From the NCBI GenBank assembly GCA_949358305.1, contig OX442323.1:2108001-2172000 (forward strand): a stretch of DNA of 64,000 nucleotides, read 5' to 3'. Of the stretch, positions 32,481 through 44,574 are shown piece after piece. Each line of letters opens with the position of its first letter. Positions within the stretch are counted from its first letter, which is position 1. Both the position numbers and the translations under genes were made by a program. Source of the stretch: Strigamia acuminata. Its lineage: Eukaryota; Arthropoda; Chilopoda; Geophilomorpha; Linotaeniidae. The notes under the pieces are model-generated. The model did no database searches. It was not told the origin of the DNA and was given only the letters and a program-made list of their open reading frames with translations.

Positions 32481-33405
32481 AAATCTAACCCGAATAATTA
32501 AAAGAAATAAACTAGGGTTAATGACACTAAAATTGAAATAAAACTTTATAAAAACACAAATTATTAAATGTAAACATTATTGAACTTAAAATATATAAAA
32601 GGATTAAATGTATAATACCATTGAATTAAGAAATATAAAAATCAAATAAATGGCACTGAAATACTACATCAAAACGAATAAAAATACACAAATGTTAAAT
32701 GTAAGATTATCAGAAAAGGAAATACAAAATAACAACAAAATGGCACATTAAAGGGAATGTGAACTGGAGTAAAACGCCAGTTTTCACATCCTCCATCCAT
32801 ATTAAAGTTGAAATCTGAGTTATCTATTTCTTTTTAAACTACTTCACCCCGAGTAATTTAGGAGTCTTGCGAATATAAATAGTTGCTGTCAGAAAACAAA
32901 CCGGGACTTCCAACCGCCCAACGCCTGGGACAAACGGTGGCCAATTAAAGATTTCCCAAGAACCAAGACTCAGACGCGAACAACTTTGCGCGTAAAATTT
33001 GTTAATTTAATTCTATCAAAATAGGATTTTGTGACAGTACTAACCACGGAAAACGATACACAAGAGGCTAGAAAAAAAATCTGAAACAGGATTGTGTAAA
33101 AAATAAATAAGACAGATGAACAAGAAATTAAAATTTTTAATTTTGCTTTGAATTGTTTTTATGAATATTACCCCTTTAGTGGAATGTTCCAAATTGAACT
33201 GTTTACTTTTGATAGCTTTTTAATCGAAAAATTTGCTCCCCCATGTCTAATCGTGTGTGCATTTGTTTTTACGTTATCTATTTTTGTAATCTTATCATAA
33301 TATTGATAACTACCCTAGCGGCAGTTGTTTTGTTTCCAACAAATATCATCAAGTTTTTACACTTCAGACAATTCAGTTCAGGTTGCTTTTTTTTAATAAG
33401 AACGA
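32481..33405 (+). promoter_or_regulatory. DUF229 copy 2 upstream region (duplicated block)
   Basis: 32498-32615 repeats 24361-24475, and 32820-33400 repeats the DUF229 promoter block with its TATAAATAG (about 32874). The sequence runs directly into exon 1 of copy 2. Confidence 0.6.
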
Positions 33406-33896
33406 ATGGCTCGATTACGGTTACGGCAAAAAGTCGTTTTTGTAACTTTTTCTATGGCAGTGTTCGTCACGTTTGCTTTGTACAAAATTACTAATGACAT
33501 TTCATTTCGTGCAGATGCACCTTCCAGTTTGAATAGATTTCTGGTAAGATACAAATTCATTAGGGCTAATTGCATTCGAAATGCGCGAGACAAAATAACA
33601 CTACAAGCAAATAATTTACCAGCATCCTTAGAACCTAAAAAAACATAATAAAATATAAATGCGCCATAGATGTTGTACGTGTGTTCCAACGCAGTGGGCG
33701 TGCGAGCAGCATTTAAACAACAAAACACGTTTTCGGATACAGCTAGACATTTTTATTCGTCACAAAACTTATTAATCACATCTTTTAAAAATTAAATTAG
33801 GTCCACACGGCCGGATGAAAAATACCAGATTATAATCCCTTTGATGCATCTGTTCGCCATCTGTTTCGACCAGTTAGACCTCTTGTTTGTCCTGGA

Positions 33897-34695
33897 TAGG
33901 GTTTCTCTACCGGTATTTACCGGTATCAATAACCGGTATTTTTTTTAAAAAAACCGAATACCGAATACCGTCTTTATTTCGGTATTTTTACCGGTTTTTA
34001 TTGGGAGAAAAATAGGGAAAACACCGCCAAAATATTTCATTTTAGGGATGGAAATGGTCGGTTTTTAACTATTTTTATTTTCAATTAATTATTATTGTTG
34101 TTTTTTATATTTTTTTTGAGTAAAAATTTGGTCCAATAGTAGTTGTAATATTTTTAGGAATGTGAGAGGCACGTGCTTGAGGGGTTTGACTCACTGAGGT
34201 TCCCCTTTCCCTTTCTCTGACCTTGTTTGATTCGGATTTAAAAGAGCAAGAAATTTATTTACAAAAAACTTCTCTACTTTATTATTATTTATAATTATTA
34301 TTGTTATTACCATATTTAAAAAAAAAATTTCTCAAAATTATTGAAAGTTTTCTTGTATGTTTTAAAATGGCGTCAAAATTACAAACCCAATTGAAGAAGT
34401 GTGTTATTAACTTGACCCTGAATTCTGTTTCATTAACTGGTTTAAGCAGACAAATTAACCAGAAAATAATTTTTTTTAAATCAGAACATGAAGTGTATTA
34501 AAGATCGTATCCAAAATGTGACAAAAATCTTCAGAAAAAAAAATATTTTTTAAAATTTTACTTTATAAAAAAGGAAAATAAAAATAAAAATATTTTATTT
34601 TACTTCATTACCGAAAATTACCGGTTTACCGGTTTTTTTGGACATTGAATACCGAAATACCGGTTTTTCAAAAAGTGCGTTTTTGAGAAACCCTA
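33897..34695. mobile_element. hAT-type non-autonomous element inside DUF229 copy 2 exon 2
   Basis: Terminal inverted repeats TAGGGTTTCTC / GAGAAACCCTA with an 8-bp target-site duplication GTCCTGGA (33889-33896, 34696-34703), the hAT hallmark. Subterminal regions at both ends are packed with ACCGGTATT repeats, likely transposase-binding sites. No transposase frame. Confidence 0.9.
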
Positions 34696-35492
34696 GTCCT
34701 GGACCACCATCTTTAGTGATTCTTAATCAAACTCATATCACCATTCAAAAGAAGGATGTTGAAAAGCGTTATTATTACGGCAGTTTTCAATGTTACCGCA
34801 GGAGTATAAGGAAAAAGGATGAAGAAAGTGATGACACGTATAAATAAATATAATTTTATCTATTTTATAACGAGAACCGTTGAGTGCTCATCATTTGTCA
34901 TGATTTCTTCACTCCCAAAATTCCGGGACCCATAAAGGCACAAGTGTATTGATTGATGCCCCCCTGAATGTTAAACTGCAGACTGATTTTTATTTAAAGT
35001 TGTGTACAGTTTGACATTTTATTATATCAATCAACTAAAAAACATGAGCCAGGATGATGAGTTTTTCAGCTGATTCTCACGGACCCTTCAAGGACTGGCT
35101 TGTTTAAATTGTGTGAATCTTTTTGTTTTCTTTCTAATTCTAGATATGAATTTGGTAACGCAATAATGATTGACGGAACAATCAGAGTCGAAGACGAGTT
35201 TCTCAAAATTGAATGCACATCTGATAGTAATAATAAGTACACCGAATTTGTTCCGTTTATACAGGTAAGTTTACACTGAAGCAGATTGGAAATGGATGCT
35301 TTGACGTTGAGATGCTGTGGTGTATTTTCACCACAAGAAATGATTTAGATTGCTTTTATCTGAGGATGGATTCATTTGTTAGCAATACAATGAATGAGGC
35401 CATCATGGAGCTTCCATATTTTTTGGCCAGGTAATATACAATAAAGGATTACTCTTTTGTTAGTAAAAAGTAACAATGCACGTTCACTCTGA

Positions 35493-35908
35493 AGCTAGGT
35501 TCACACTTGTGATCACACTAGAGGCGACGCAATGCAACGCAAGGAAAAATTAGTCAAACGCAACGCAGAGTCTGTTCACACCGTTGGGCAGGTGTGAACA
35601 GAGCCGAAACAATTGATGTTGCGTCTGGCCAATCAGATGTTTTCAATGAAACCTGGAATTGTATCTAGTTCTAGAACTACTGTAGTTCCAGAATCCGAAA
35701 ATGGCGGCCTATTTGCATGTGGCAAAGTCTCGCCAACCAGACGTGAATCGACGAGAGTTGGAGTCGATCGTGATTGGTTGGTCGCAAGACCTTTCCTTGC
35801 GCTTACTTCAACTTGACGTCAACGACAAGAAGATTTGGACGCAGGCAGATTGCGTTGCGTCAGTTTTCTTGCGTTGCGTCTAGTGTGAACACAAGGGTGA
35901 ACCTAGCT
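35493..35908. mobile_element. MITE in intron 3 of DUF229 copy 2
   Basis: Imperfect inverted ends of about 40 bp, starting AGCTAGGTTCAC and rich in ACGCAACGCAAG. The right end and adjacent intron are also present 5' of copy 3 (about 45770-45880), so the MITE was there before that duplication. Target-site duplication unclear. Confidence 0.65.
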
Positions 35909-37592
35909 TTAGTAGTGAAATGGAGCAGTTGGAGGACTATAAATCTTTGTCTGTCTGACTTCTTTGAGATTGATTCCATTTTTTGGACAGGATACGGAAC
36001 AGAACTTTTCATGAAAAGTAAAATTTACTTTTGTAGAAACTTAATAATTGTATTAGCATTGTTTAGAAAAATATTGGAAAAAAATGTATATTCGTGTATT
36101 CTAAAATTTAGCACAAAAATTAAACAAAGACTGTTTTTCTTCTCGTTCACACCAGATAAAACCAGACGTGGAAAAACGCTGTGACGAGAAATTCGAAAAA
36201 TGGAGCCAAAAAACCAAAAATCTAATACGAGAAAGACTAAGCGTGACATTTGTCGGAATAGACTCGGTGTCACGTCTCAACTTGATCCGCCAAATGCCCA
36301 ACACATACAACTTGCTAAAGAACAACACCAACACAATCGAGTTACAAGGCTTCGTTAAACTGGCCGACAACACATTAGTTAACGTAGTGCCACTTCTCAC
36401 CGGACTTTACACCGAGGAATGTTGGAACGAAAATTTGCAGTCACCATTTGACTACTTAAACATCATCTGGAAGAACTTCAGTGACAAAGGTTACAGGACC
36501 TTTTATGCCGAAGATTTCCCTGAGATATCAGCATTCAACTACAAGAAACGAGGTTTCTACAAACAACCAACAGATTACTACATGAGACCATTCCACTTGG
36601 CAGTCGAAGATGACTCAAATGTGAATAAGGTGGAGCCGAATTGCCACAATAACCGGCCGGAAGTAAACGTCACTCTGCAATGGTTGATGGATTTCTTAAC
36701 GACTTTTAAGACAAAGCCCACGTTTGCCTTTCTGTTTAACTCACGCTTGACCCATCAAGATATTAACGATGTGGGCCGTGGCGATCATTTATATCACGAT
36801 TTCCTTCGTGAATACGGCAGAAACCTTCTCGACCGCAACTCCATTCTGGTAACCTTCAGTGATCACGGAACTCGCTTCGGCGAAATCCGGAACACATATT
36901 TAGGAAAGCTGGAAGAAAGGATGCCCTTTGTTTTCCTCACATTCCCGCCGTGGTTCCGGGAAAAATATCCCAAATTATGGCGAAATCTTCGAGTCAACCA
37001 GAACAGATTGACGACTTTCTTCGACTTGCACGAAACGCTCCAACAAATCCTCGGCTTTACGGGCGAAGACGTAGAAGCGGACGTCCGCAATCGGGCATTA
37101 AGTCTCTTCTCGGAGATTCCCCCGGAACGAACTTGCGAGGATGCCACCATCTTGCCACATTGGTGTACTTGCAACGAGAAGAAAGCGGTGGCGCTCACCG
37201 ATCCCCGAGTTCTAAGTTCGGCGCAATTGATGGTCGCGGAAATCAATAAAGAGTTGTCCGGTCAGGAGAAATGTGCACGTTTGTCGGTGGACGAGATTCG
37301 GGATGCTCGAGCGAGCGGATTTAGAGAGGAAATTTTACGGTTTCAAGACAGCGTGAATGATGTGATTGATCGCAAGGTGATATACGGCTACAAATTACCA
37401 AGTGTGTGGGAATTTCTCGTGACAATTTTGGTGAAACCGAGCGGTGCAGTTTTCGAGGGCACAGTTACGTATTTTGAGGCTACGGACAAGTATGCGTTAT
37501 CCGGAGATGTGAGCAGAATTAACCTGTATAGAAATCAATCGCATTGTGTTACCGGTTCGCATTTGAAGAAATATTGTTACTGCATTTACTAA

Positions 37593-38427
37593 ATCTACTG
37601 TAGATGACTTCAAAATGTTTTATGATTGAGCTAACAATGCGTGCCGATGACGACTTTGCGTGGCGTGGCTTAAAGCGGGCATTTTAATTTATTGAGTGAG
37701 ATAAATGAAAGAATAAAGCAGAAAACTTACCTGTGTAATGTCGATTGAATTCATACGCATCTATACTCTGGCTCATCATAAGAGGGTGAATCTTTTCCAT
37801 TGGCCAGACCCTGTTTACTCCTAACTGTTGCCTTCATACTGCCACCAGGGAAATTAGTTTTCTTCTGTTTTTAATTTGTTTGATTATTGTAATGGTTGAA
37901 ATGTTGTAATTTTATTTGGATTTTACAATAAAATGTATTTAGAAATCTTAAAACAATGTTTTATGCTGTTCGAATTTCAAAATACATGTTTGTTCAGTTT
38001 GTTTAGTTTATTGGTTGCTTTCTCAGATGAACAAGCAGTTTTTAAATTTTTTGATCGATTGTTTTGTCTGGAAAACACTCAAAATGTCTTCCCTCGAACA
38101 TTTGCCGTTCATCTCCGGATCTTTCCAACATTTCTTCCAGTAACTCGAGCATTTGCTGTCCATCTCCGGATCTTCTACTAGTAGAATTTATTACAACGCC
38201 CAAGTGAACAGTCTGTAAGTGCTCACGTGGAAGTCGCCTCCACGTTCCAAACAACCCCCGTGGCTGAATTTAAAAAATTTAAGAGCGGTTGACCAATTAA
38301 TAGACAGGCAAAGCAAATTGTGTTGAATTTATTTAATCAATTCTTTCATAAGCAACCTCAAGTTGGTTGTAAAGAGTTGATTAAATTTGTGTCAAGTGTA
38401 AACAGGTTTGGGAACCAATACTATATA
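37593..38427. other. 3' flank of DUF229 copy 2 and intergenic
   Basis: Homology to the other DUF229 flanks stops near 37760. 38098-38125 and 38150-38176 carry a short direct repeat around CATCTCCGGATCTT. No gene recognised. Confidence 0.6.
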
Positions 38428-38591
38428 ACTCAGCTTTGTAACCTAAAACTATTGAGGCAACCAAGCTAATCCTCAACTAGGACACTTTATTGGGTCATAC
38501 TTGTAAGTAGAAGAGAGGAAACACAAAAGAAAGGAAATAATTTATTTTGGAAATACATTCCACATGATAGTTTTAGGTTACAAAGCTGAGT
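38428..38591. mobile_element. 164-bp MITE with perfect 25-bp inverted ends
   Basis: Arms 38428-38452 and 38567-38591 (ACTCAGCTTTGTAACC and inverse) are perfect inverse copies. Flanks do not give a certain target-site duplication. Confidence 0.7.
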
Positions 38592-38786
38592 AGACTAACA
38601 TTTCAAACCTTTTTTTCTCAAAACTTTTCAGTAAGAGATAACTTTTTTAAGAACAGTTCTAGACTAATTAGGCCATGCTCTACAACTTTCTAATTGGAAA
38701 TTTTGCTCTAACCTGATTGGTTTAGAAGTTAGCAAGTGAATGACCTTGAAAATGGCTTTCAAGGACAAATTTGATGACATTATTGG

Positions 38787-38986
38787 NNNNNNNNNNNNNN
38801 NNNNNNNNNNNNNNNNNNNNNNNNNNNNNNNNNNNNNNNNNNNNNNNNNNNNNNNNNNNNNNNNNNNNNNNNNNNNNNNNNNNNNNNNNNNNNNNNNNNN
38901 NNNNNNNNNNNNNNNNNNNNNNNNNNNNNNNNNNNNNNNNNNNNNNNNNNNNNNNNNNNNNNNNNNNNNNNNNNNNNNNNNNNNNN
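38787..38986. other. Assembly gap (200 N)
   Basis: Exactly 200 N, a conventional scaffold-gap length. The true missing length is unknown. Gypsy-E's 5' LTR, gag, protease and most of RT, and perhaps exons 1-3 of DUF229 copy 3, may be hidden here or lost. Confidence 0.98.
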
Positions 38987-38987
38987 T

Positions 38988-41352
38988 TATGCCAGCAGAA
39001 GTTTACAACCTGCTGAGATAAATTACAGCGCCACAGAATTGGAGTGCCTAGCGGTAATCTGGGCATTACGTAAATTTCGACATTATTTGGAATTTACAAC
39101 ATTCATAGTAAGGACTGACCATCAAGCATTAAAATGGTTGATGCAGTTGGACGAACCTGCTGGAAGGTTAGCGCGTTGGCAAATGGAGCTAATGCGCTAC
39201 TCTTTCGAAATACAATATATTAAAGGTCCACTAAATGTTTTAGCGGATGCTTTATCCAGATCACCGATTGATAAACCAGAAAATCCTGAAGATGATGGAG
39301 ATAATGACGAATTATTATCTTACTGTCCATCACCACAACGAAAATGGAAAATGGGAAAATTCCATGAGCTTCCTGTCTCCACATTAGAGGAAAAGGAAGA
39401 TCATGAATTCGTCAACTATTGGACTAAAATTTATGACTCCTCTGAGGAATCAGATGACGTCATAAGAGCGCAAATTTCAAGGAAATTCCAAGTTCCTTCG
39501 TCAAATGTTTTAATAAAAGCATTTGTCGCCAAAATTGTAGAACGTCTTGATTGTGAACCTCCCACAAGGGAAGACATAATCAAGGCCCAAAAAGAAGATA
39601 AAGTTTGCCAATTGATGCGTAATTTTTTAAATTGTAATCAATTTCCGCCTGACGTCACAACGCGACTCCAGAGGAAACAATATAGAAAACACGCAACCAC
39701 CTTCTTAATTGAAGATGACTTATTAATGCAATTTCATCCCACAATGTCTGATGAATTGGGGGAGGATGGGAGAGCACTCAAAGTTTTTGTACCTCAGACA
39801 TTGAAGTATAAAATTATTTGGCTGATGCATGGCCACCCACTTTCTGGCCACCCAGGAATTGCAAGGACTCTTTATCGAGCACGCCGAATTTATACCTGGA
39901 AAGGCATGAAATCGGACATTACGAGATTCATTCGACATTGTGAGCGTTGTCAAGCTTGCAAACCTCGAACGAAAGGACAAATTGAAGCAGCGCAAATGGG
40001 TCCTTACAGCCCATTTGACTGTCTAAGTGTTGATTTGACCGGCCCAAAACCTCGGACGCGCAAAAACAACACATATTTTAGTCATACTTGATGTGGCAAC
40101 TCATTGGCCAGAATTATATCCAATGTGTAACCCCACTGCTGGAAAAGTAGCAAATTGCATTTATCACCTTTCCATGAGCATGGGATTCCCTCGTAAAATT
40201 ATTTCTGACAACGGCCCGCAATTTCGTGCCCAAGTCTTTAAAAAATTTTGTGAAAAGTTCAAGATGGTTCCAACACCAACTTCAACGTATCACCCACAAG
40301 CTAACCCGGTTGAAAGGGTTAACCGTGACATCAAATATTTGGTTGCAATTTATTCATCTGTTCATTCCAAATGGGACGAATATTTGCGTGAATTTGCATT
40401 TAGTTTGAGAACTACGGTGACGAGAGGAAGAGACTTCTCTCCCGCATTTCTTAACTTTTTTCGCGAACTCAGAGTACCTTGGGATCCAAGAATACCTGAA
40501 GGAATTTTGGTCGTAGATCCAAAAAACCCACATTTATACGTGCAAAAATTAGAAGCCGTTATCGCCGAAACATATCAGCACATGATGTCGCACGTGTTAG
40601 ATTTGCGTAGACGAGTTAATCTTAAAAAAGAAGGTGAGAAGTTCTCCAATTTTAAATTAAACGATTTAGTTTGGAGAGATTCTCATGTTTTGTCGAGCGC
40701 TGCCCGCGGCATTGCAGCTGGCATCGCTGATAAAAGAACAGGACCTTATGTAATAACCAAAGTATTACAGGGAGGTTCAGTAGAATTGAGAAAGCTAGAA
40801 AATAACGAAATATTTCCAGCTGTCCATTCGTCTGAATTAACTCCGTATTTCCCGAGTTTCGACCAGGAAGTATGGTTAGAAGGCGAAGAAGTCGGTCAAA
40901 AGACTGAAAATATAATTAATACGTTAGATGACGATGAATTAAAGAAAATACCTGTCGATAATTCATCCAAACCACAAATGGAGTCAGACCTCGTGAATAA
41001 CGACGTTGAACTTCGTGACAGTTTCAAAAAGCTTGAAATTGCTAAAAAAATAAATAAAAAGGTGTTTTTAGAAAAGAAACAAAAAACATCTGAAATAAAA
41101 GACTCATCTGACTCAGTCTCCGATGACAATGGAGACGGCGATTTAAATACAATAAATCCCTCGCCGACAAAGAGATATAATCTTCGGACTCGTAAACCGA
41201 GAGGAAAAAACAACATGTGTCTTCTCCCCTCGATAACCTCGAGATCCAGGGATCAGCCGTATGACGTAAGGAGCAATTCCTCAAGCCATACTCAAACCAA
41301 TCAAACAGTAAGATTGGATGACGTCACTAACAGCGACGTTACCCAAACGTAA
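38988..41352 (+). pseudogene. Gypsy-E pol: RNase H and integrase, with a frameshift
   Basis: Frame 1 (38988-40091) carries RNase H (YASRSLQPAE, TDHQALKWL, ADALSRSP) and the integrase zinc site (HPLSGHPGIART, HCERCQACK). Near 40075 the frame shifts. Frame 2 (to 41352) carries the integrase core (SDNGPQFRAQ, TYHPQAN, VERVNRD) and a C-terminal domain ending in a long acidic/basic tail. The break lies close to the first catalytic Asp region (SVDLTGP). The frameshift inactivates pol unless it is an assembly error next to the gap. Confidence 0.85.
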
Positions 41353-41562
41353 CTTCCGGTATTTGAACTGATCACTTCGCGTCTGAGTTCACTTCGATCT
41401 CACACGTGTGCTAAGTGCTCATCCCCAAAAAACCAAAAGCGAAACAACTGGATTATTTCAACGGGATTCTTCAATTGTAAGTAGTTTTTTCTTTGGAATT
41501 TTCCAAGGAAAAACTAATAAATTAATTTTCGTTTTTCTTTTCCATTTGGATTAGTCGTTCAA
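41353..41562 (+). other. Leader of the Gypsy-E accessory gene, with a 78-bp intron
   Basis: A likely non-coding exon ends at AATT|GTAAGTAG (donor 41477). A 78-bp intron follows to a pyrimidine-rich acceptor TTGGATTAG (41551-41554), eight bases before the ATG at 41563. The same acceptor could receive a leader spliced from the 5' LTR. Confidence 0.55.
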
Positions 41563-44400
41563 ATGGAAGGAGAGGAACCGAAAGAAGGAAGCGAAGCCGG
41601 CGCCAACAGCCTCGAATTAGAAACAAATTCGACGCTGCTTGGTTCCGCAAACACTTCGAATGCATCCGTGGATGTCACCGAAGAGTCCGCCGAAGCGTCC
41701 GCTGAAGCTCAAGCCGCTCTAGCCGACGCTGCTGCCCGTTTGCCAGTCACGCCGTCTCAGCCCCGACTTCGAGGAGGCCTATTCGCCGATCCAAACGGCG
41801 AAACTCGTGCACAGAGACACGACCGGGTAAATAATTTAAAATAAAATTACCTTTCAGTCATGAAAAGTAATTAAAAGTGCATTTTCACTCCGAAAAAGCA
41901 AAAAGTTCGTTGGTAACGCCTTCGCAAGAAGACGCCGCCATTATTATCATCAGATGGCGCTGTGTCTCATTTTTGAGGCGTTGCTACGGTAACGCTCCAA
42001 ACACTGAAACATAGCCGTCGGAAACAACGTTTTTTACGATTTTTCAAATATTTTGAAAAAATTTAATGAATCTAAACTGTCGAATGAAATCTCACCCGTG
42101 ATTTTATTCACTGAAAATTCGGAAATAATTATTTTACACGAAAAAATGGATTTTAATTATTTCTTCGAATATTTTTACAGATTATCCAGCTTCGGGAGAC
42201 GCATCTCGAACTACACCCCGATGTTCCGACCGCTCCTGGTGTCTGGCGACACGCATTGCCGCCAGAAATCATAAAGTCGAAAGGACGACTGACGTTTTGG
42301 GCGGCCCGACACAAATTCTCCAAGGCCTTAAACAAGCGATGGGGAACGAAGTTTCGGATCGCCTATTTAATCGATGGATTCGGTCATCGCGACGCCCTCG
42401 AGTGGGCAATGAAGCGCGACACCTTCGGACCACTGCGAAACGTGTTGCTCGACTTCGCCTTCACAGTGATCGCACAAGAAACGCGAGACCATCGCCGTTA
42501 CTTCAACGCTCCTGCGTGGGAGCGTCGACAGATTTTGGAGGACATTTTCCAACGCTTGGATCAAACCAAGGCCGAGGTTGTACGCCTCTACAACGAATCT
42601 TTCCGTGTAACAACGGACGGAAAGAAACGTTGGGTGCCGACATGCCAGTCGGAGATGCATCAACTAGCCATGGGCGGATGTTTCCATGCAGATTTCGTGC
42701 CGAACCCGTATCCAGAGCCTGAGCCCCGGGTACAGGTCGCTTCCACCATCCACGTGGTGCCACCGCGCTCCACGTCGAGGTCACGATCATCGAGGTCGCC
42801 CTACAGTGGCCGTCGCTCCTCCCCAACACAGTCGTCGGGGGAAGGCGCCATTGGAGGGTTACCTCCACTCCAGAAGGCTCGTCATCGCTCACATCACCGA
42901 CGCGAGCCGACGCCGCCGAAAAGACATTCGAAGTCCGTATCGAGACCCACATCCCGAAGCCGACCTCGAGTGCAATCGCGTCAATCTTCCACGAGGAGTT
43001 CACTCTCGTCGCGTGAAGAACGATCCAACGCTTCACAGCTTACCGCTTCCTCCTCCGGCCGGATTGACTGGTCGGACGAGATAGCGAAGGAAGATCAACG
43101 CATCGCCGCATTGCAAGCCGGTCAGGGAGACGTTAACACCTCTTTGCCGTTCGCTTGCCGTCCAGTCACCAGCGACATGCGACCAGATCCATCGGTGCCC
43201 GTGCCACAAGTGACATCGGTCATCCGTTTTGAGGGATACGTCTCTCACGAACCATTTCCCGCACAGGAGTGCGCTGATCTCTGGAGGCGATTCTCATCGT
43301 TTCCCGAGACAGCCCAAACGATGTACCTCGCGCATCTGGACGAATACCAACTCGCTCAGATCCGCGAAGGTGAGAAGGAATGGCAATGGCTTGCGCGAGA
43401 GCTTACGTCGTGCAAGTCCGACAAGCAACTGCAACGGACGCTGCAGAAGATGAACAGGAAGTTGTCGGAGGGACTTCTTCGAATCCTGTTCCAAGGAGTC
43501 TTTCCCGACCCACAGATTGCTCTGGCCGCCGCCACTCGATTGTGGACCGTGCCGCTAGGGCTTCCACGAGCCTTGCTGGACGATTGGGAGTCAGTTCGCC
43601 CCGATCCTCCAACGATGCTCGCCGAATTGACGCAACAAGCCGAGGCGACTGGCGAAACTCCGGCTGGATCCGCCATTCGACTACGGCAGGAATGGGCTGC
43701 GCTGAAGCAGCGACGCACAGCAGAACGAGCCACCGCCCGTCCCGCTGGCGCACCACCGTCATCCGCAGCTCCACTCCACGCTGCCATCACGGCAACGTCG
43801 AGTGTTTCCCGTGCGACCGAGGCACCGAGTTGCAACATCTCGTCTCCGATGGAATGGCTCGACAGCGACGATCGCGAGTTCGTCGTGCCTGTGGCCTGCG
43901 GTGCCAGACCAAAGACGCGCACCCCGGCTTTACGCAGATCCAGATCCCTCTCGATCTGCAAGAAGTCGCCGCCACCGCCGCCTCCTCCAAAGGATTCGCC
44001 GCCAAGAGATAGGGGATCGAGTATGGCCACCCACCTCACCGCCTATCAACGTTTGCGCTCATTATACGCCTTTTGCTACATAACGAGCGCAACGAAAACG
44101 ATTCTCCAGAACAGCGAGGATTTATGCAACCGAGTCCTCGCGTGGCTGGAAAACCACATCAAGGAACAGCAGCCGTGGATCCTGCATCAACGCCTGGTGT
44201 TCGCTCGAATTACGCCTCAAGACCCGCAGGAGTACTTCGAGATGGGTTTTGGACGAAGGGATGGTGTGGACCGCATCAAGCAAGTGTGGCTCCACATCAA
44301 CCCTGGCTTCCGGTCAGGACCAAACGCCGGCCGACCTTTGTGCACCGTCACCGAGCACAAAGATCCAAACGATCATTCGACGGACATGTTGCCGAAATAA
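41563..44400 (+). CDS. Gypsy-E accessory protein, RS-rich, spliced (unknown function)
   Basis: Exon 41563-41826 (88 codons) and exon 42181-44400 join in phase 0 over a 354-bp intron (CGG|GTAAAT; TTTTTACAG). The product is about 827 residues. Residues 1-88 are acidic and alanine/serine-rich. About 110-260 looks globular. About 284-369 is an Arg-Ser-rich block (SRSRSSRSP, SRPTSRSRPR) like the RS domains of splicing factors. About 400-640 is helix-rich and charged. About 684-700 has a proline run. The last 120 residues look folded (WLENHIKEQQPW). I see no signal peptide, membrane helix, zinc knuckle or catalytic motif, so it is not an obvious env or gag. Base composition is GC-rich with strong third-position bias, unlike the AT-rich flanks. 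It is followed by AATAAA (44464-44469). I do not recognise the family. Confidence 0.75.
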
Positions 44401-44557
44401 TTAGGGAACACGCCCGTTTATTAAAAATGATTCCTTTTTTATTTTTATATTGTAATAAAAAAGAATAAATATATATCCTGTTCCATTTTACTTTGAAACC
44501 TTGTGTATTTATTCCTATACTTACCTGTCTCTTTTTGGAAAAGAATAAGATTCTTTC

Positions 44558-44574
44558 TTAAAAGGGGGGGGAAG
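44558..44574 (+). other. Gypsy-E polypurine tract
   Basis: TTAAAAGGGGGGGGAAG directly abuts the LTR start TGTGGTGACC, the usual plus-strand primer for LTR elements. Confidence 0.85.

Larger units (their letters stand above)
33406..37592 (+). pseudogene. DUF229 family gene, copy 2 (disrupted)
   Basis: Exon structure matches copy 1: 33406-33543, 33801-34837 (interrupted), 35144-35264, 36156-37592. Exon 2 has TGA at 33816-33818 where copy 1 has the conserved Cys codon TGT. A 799-bp hAT-type element is inserted in the same exon at 33897-34695. The long last exon (479 codons including the stop) is fully open with GIDSVSRLN, RQMPNT and FSDHGTRFGE intact, and all splice sites are kept. The poly(A) signal is at 37712-37717. 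Either it died recently, or a shorter protein is made from a downstream start. A selenocysteine reading of the TGA is possible in principle but unsupported. Confidence 0.8.

Noticed and set aside
33816-33818. Selenocysteine codon in DUF229 copy 2
   Set aside because: No SECIS seen, and the same exon is split by a hAT element; treated as a disabling mutation, though listed for checking.
43356-44039. Overlapping frames of 210 and 227 codons on both strands within the accessory gene
   Set aside because: Side effects of GC-rich third positions in the real frame; no start context or domains.
41353-44558. Env gene of an errantivirus-like element
   Set aside because: The product has no signal peptide, furin-like site or membrane anchor; the RS-rich content argues against an envelope protein.
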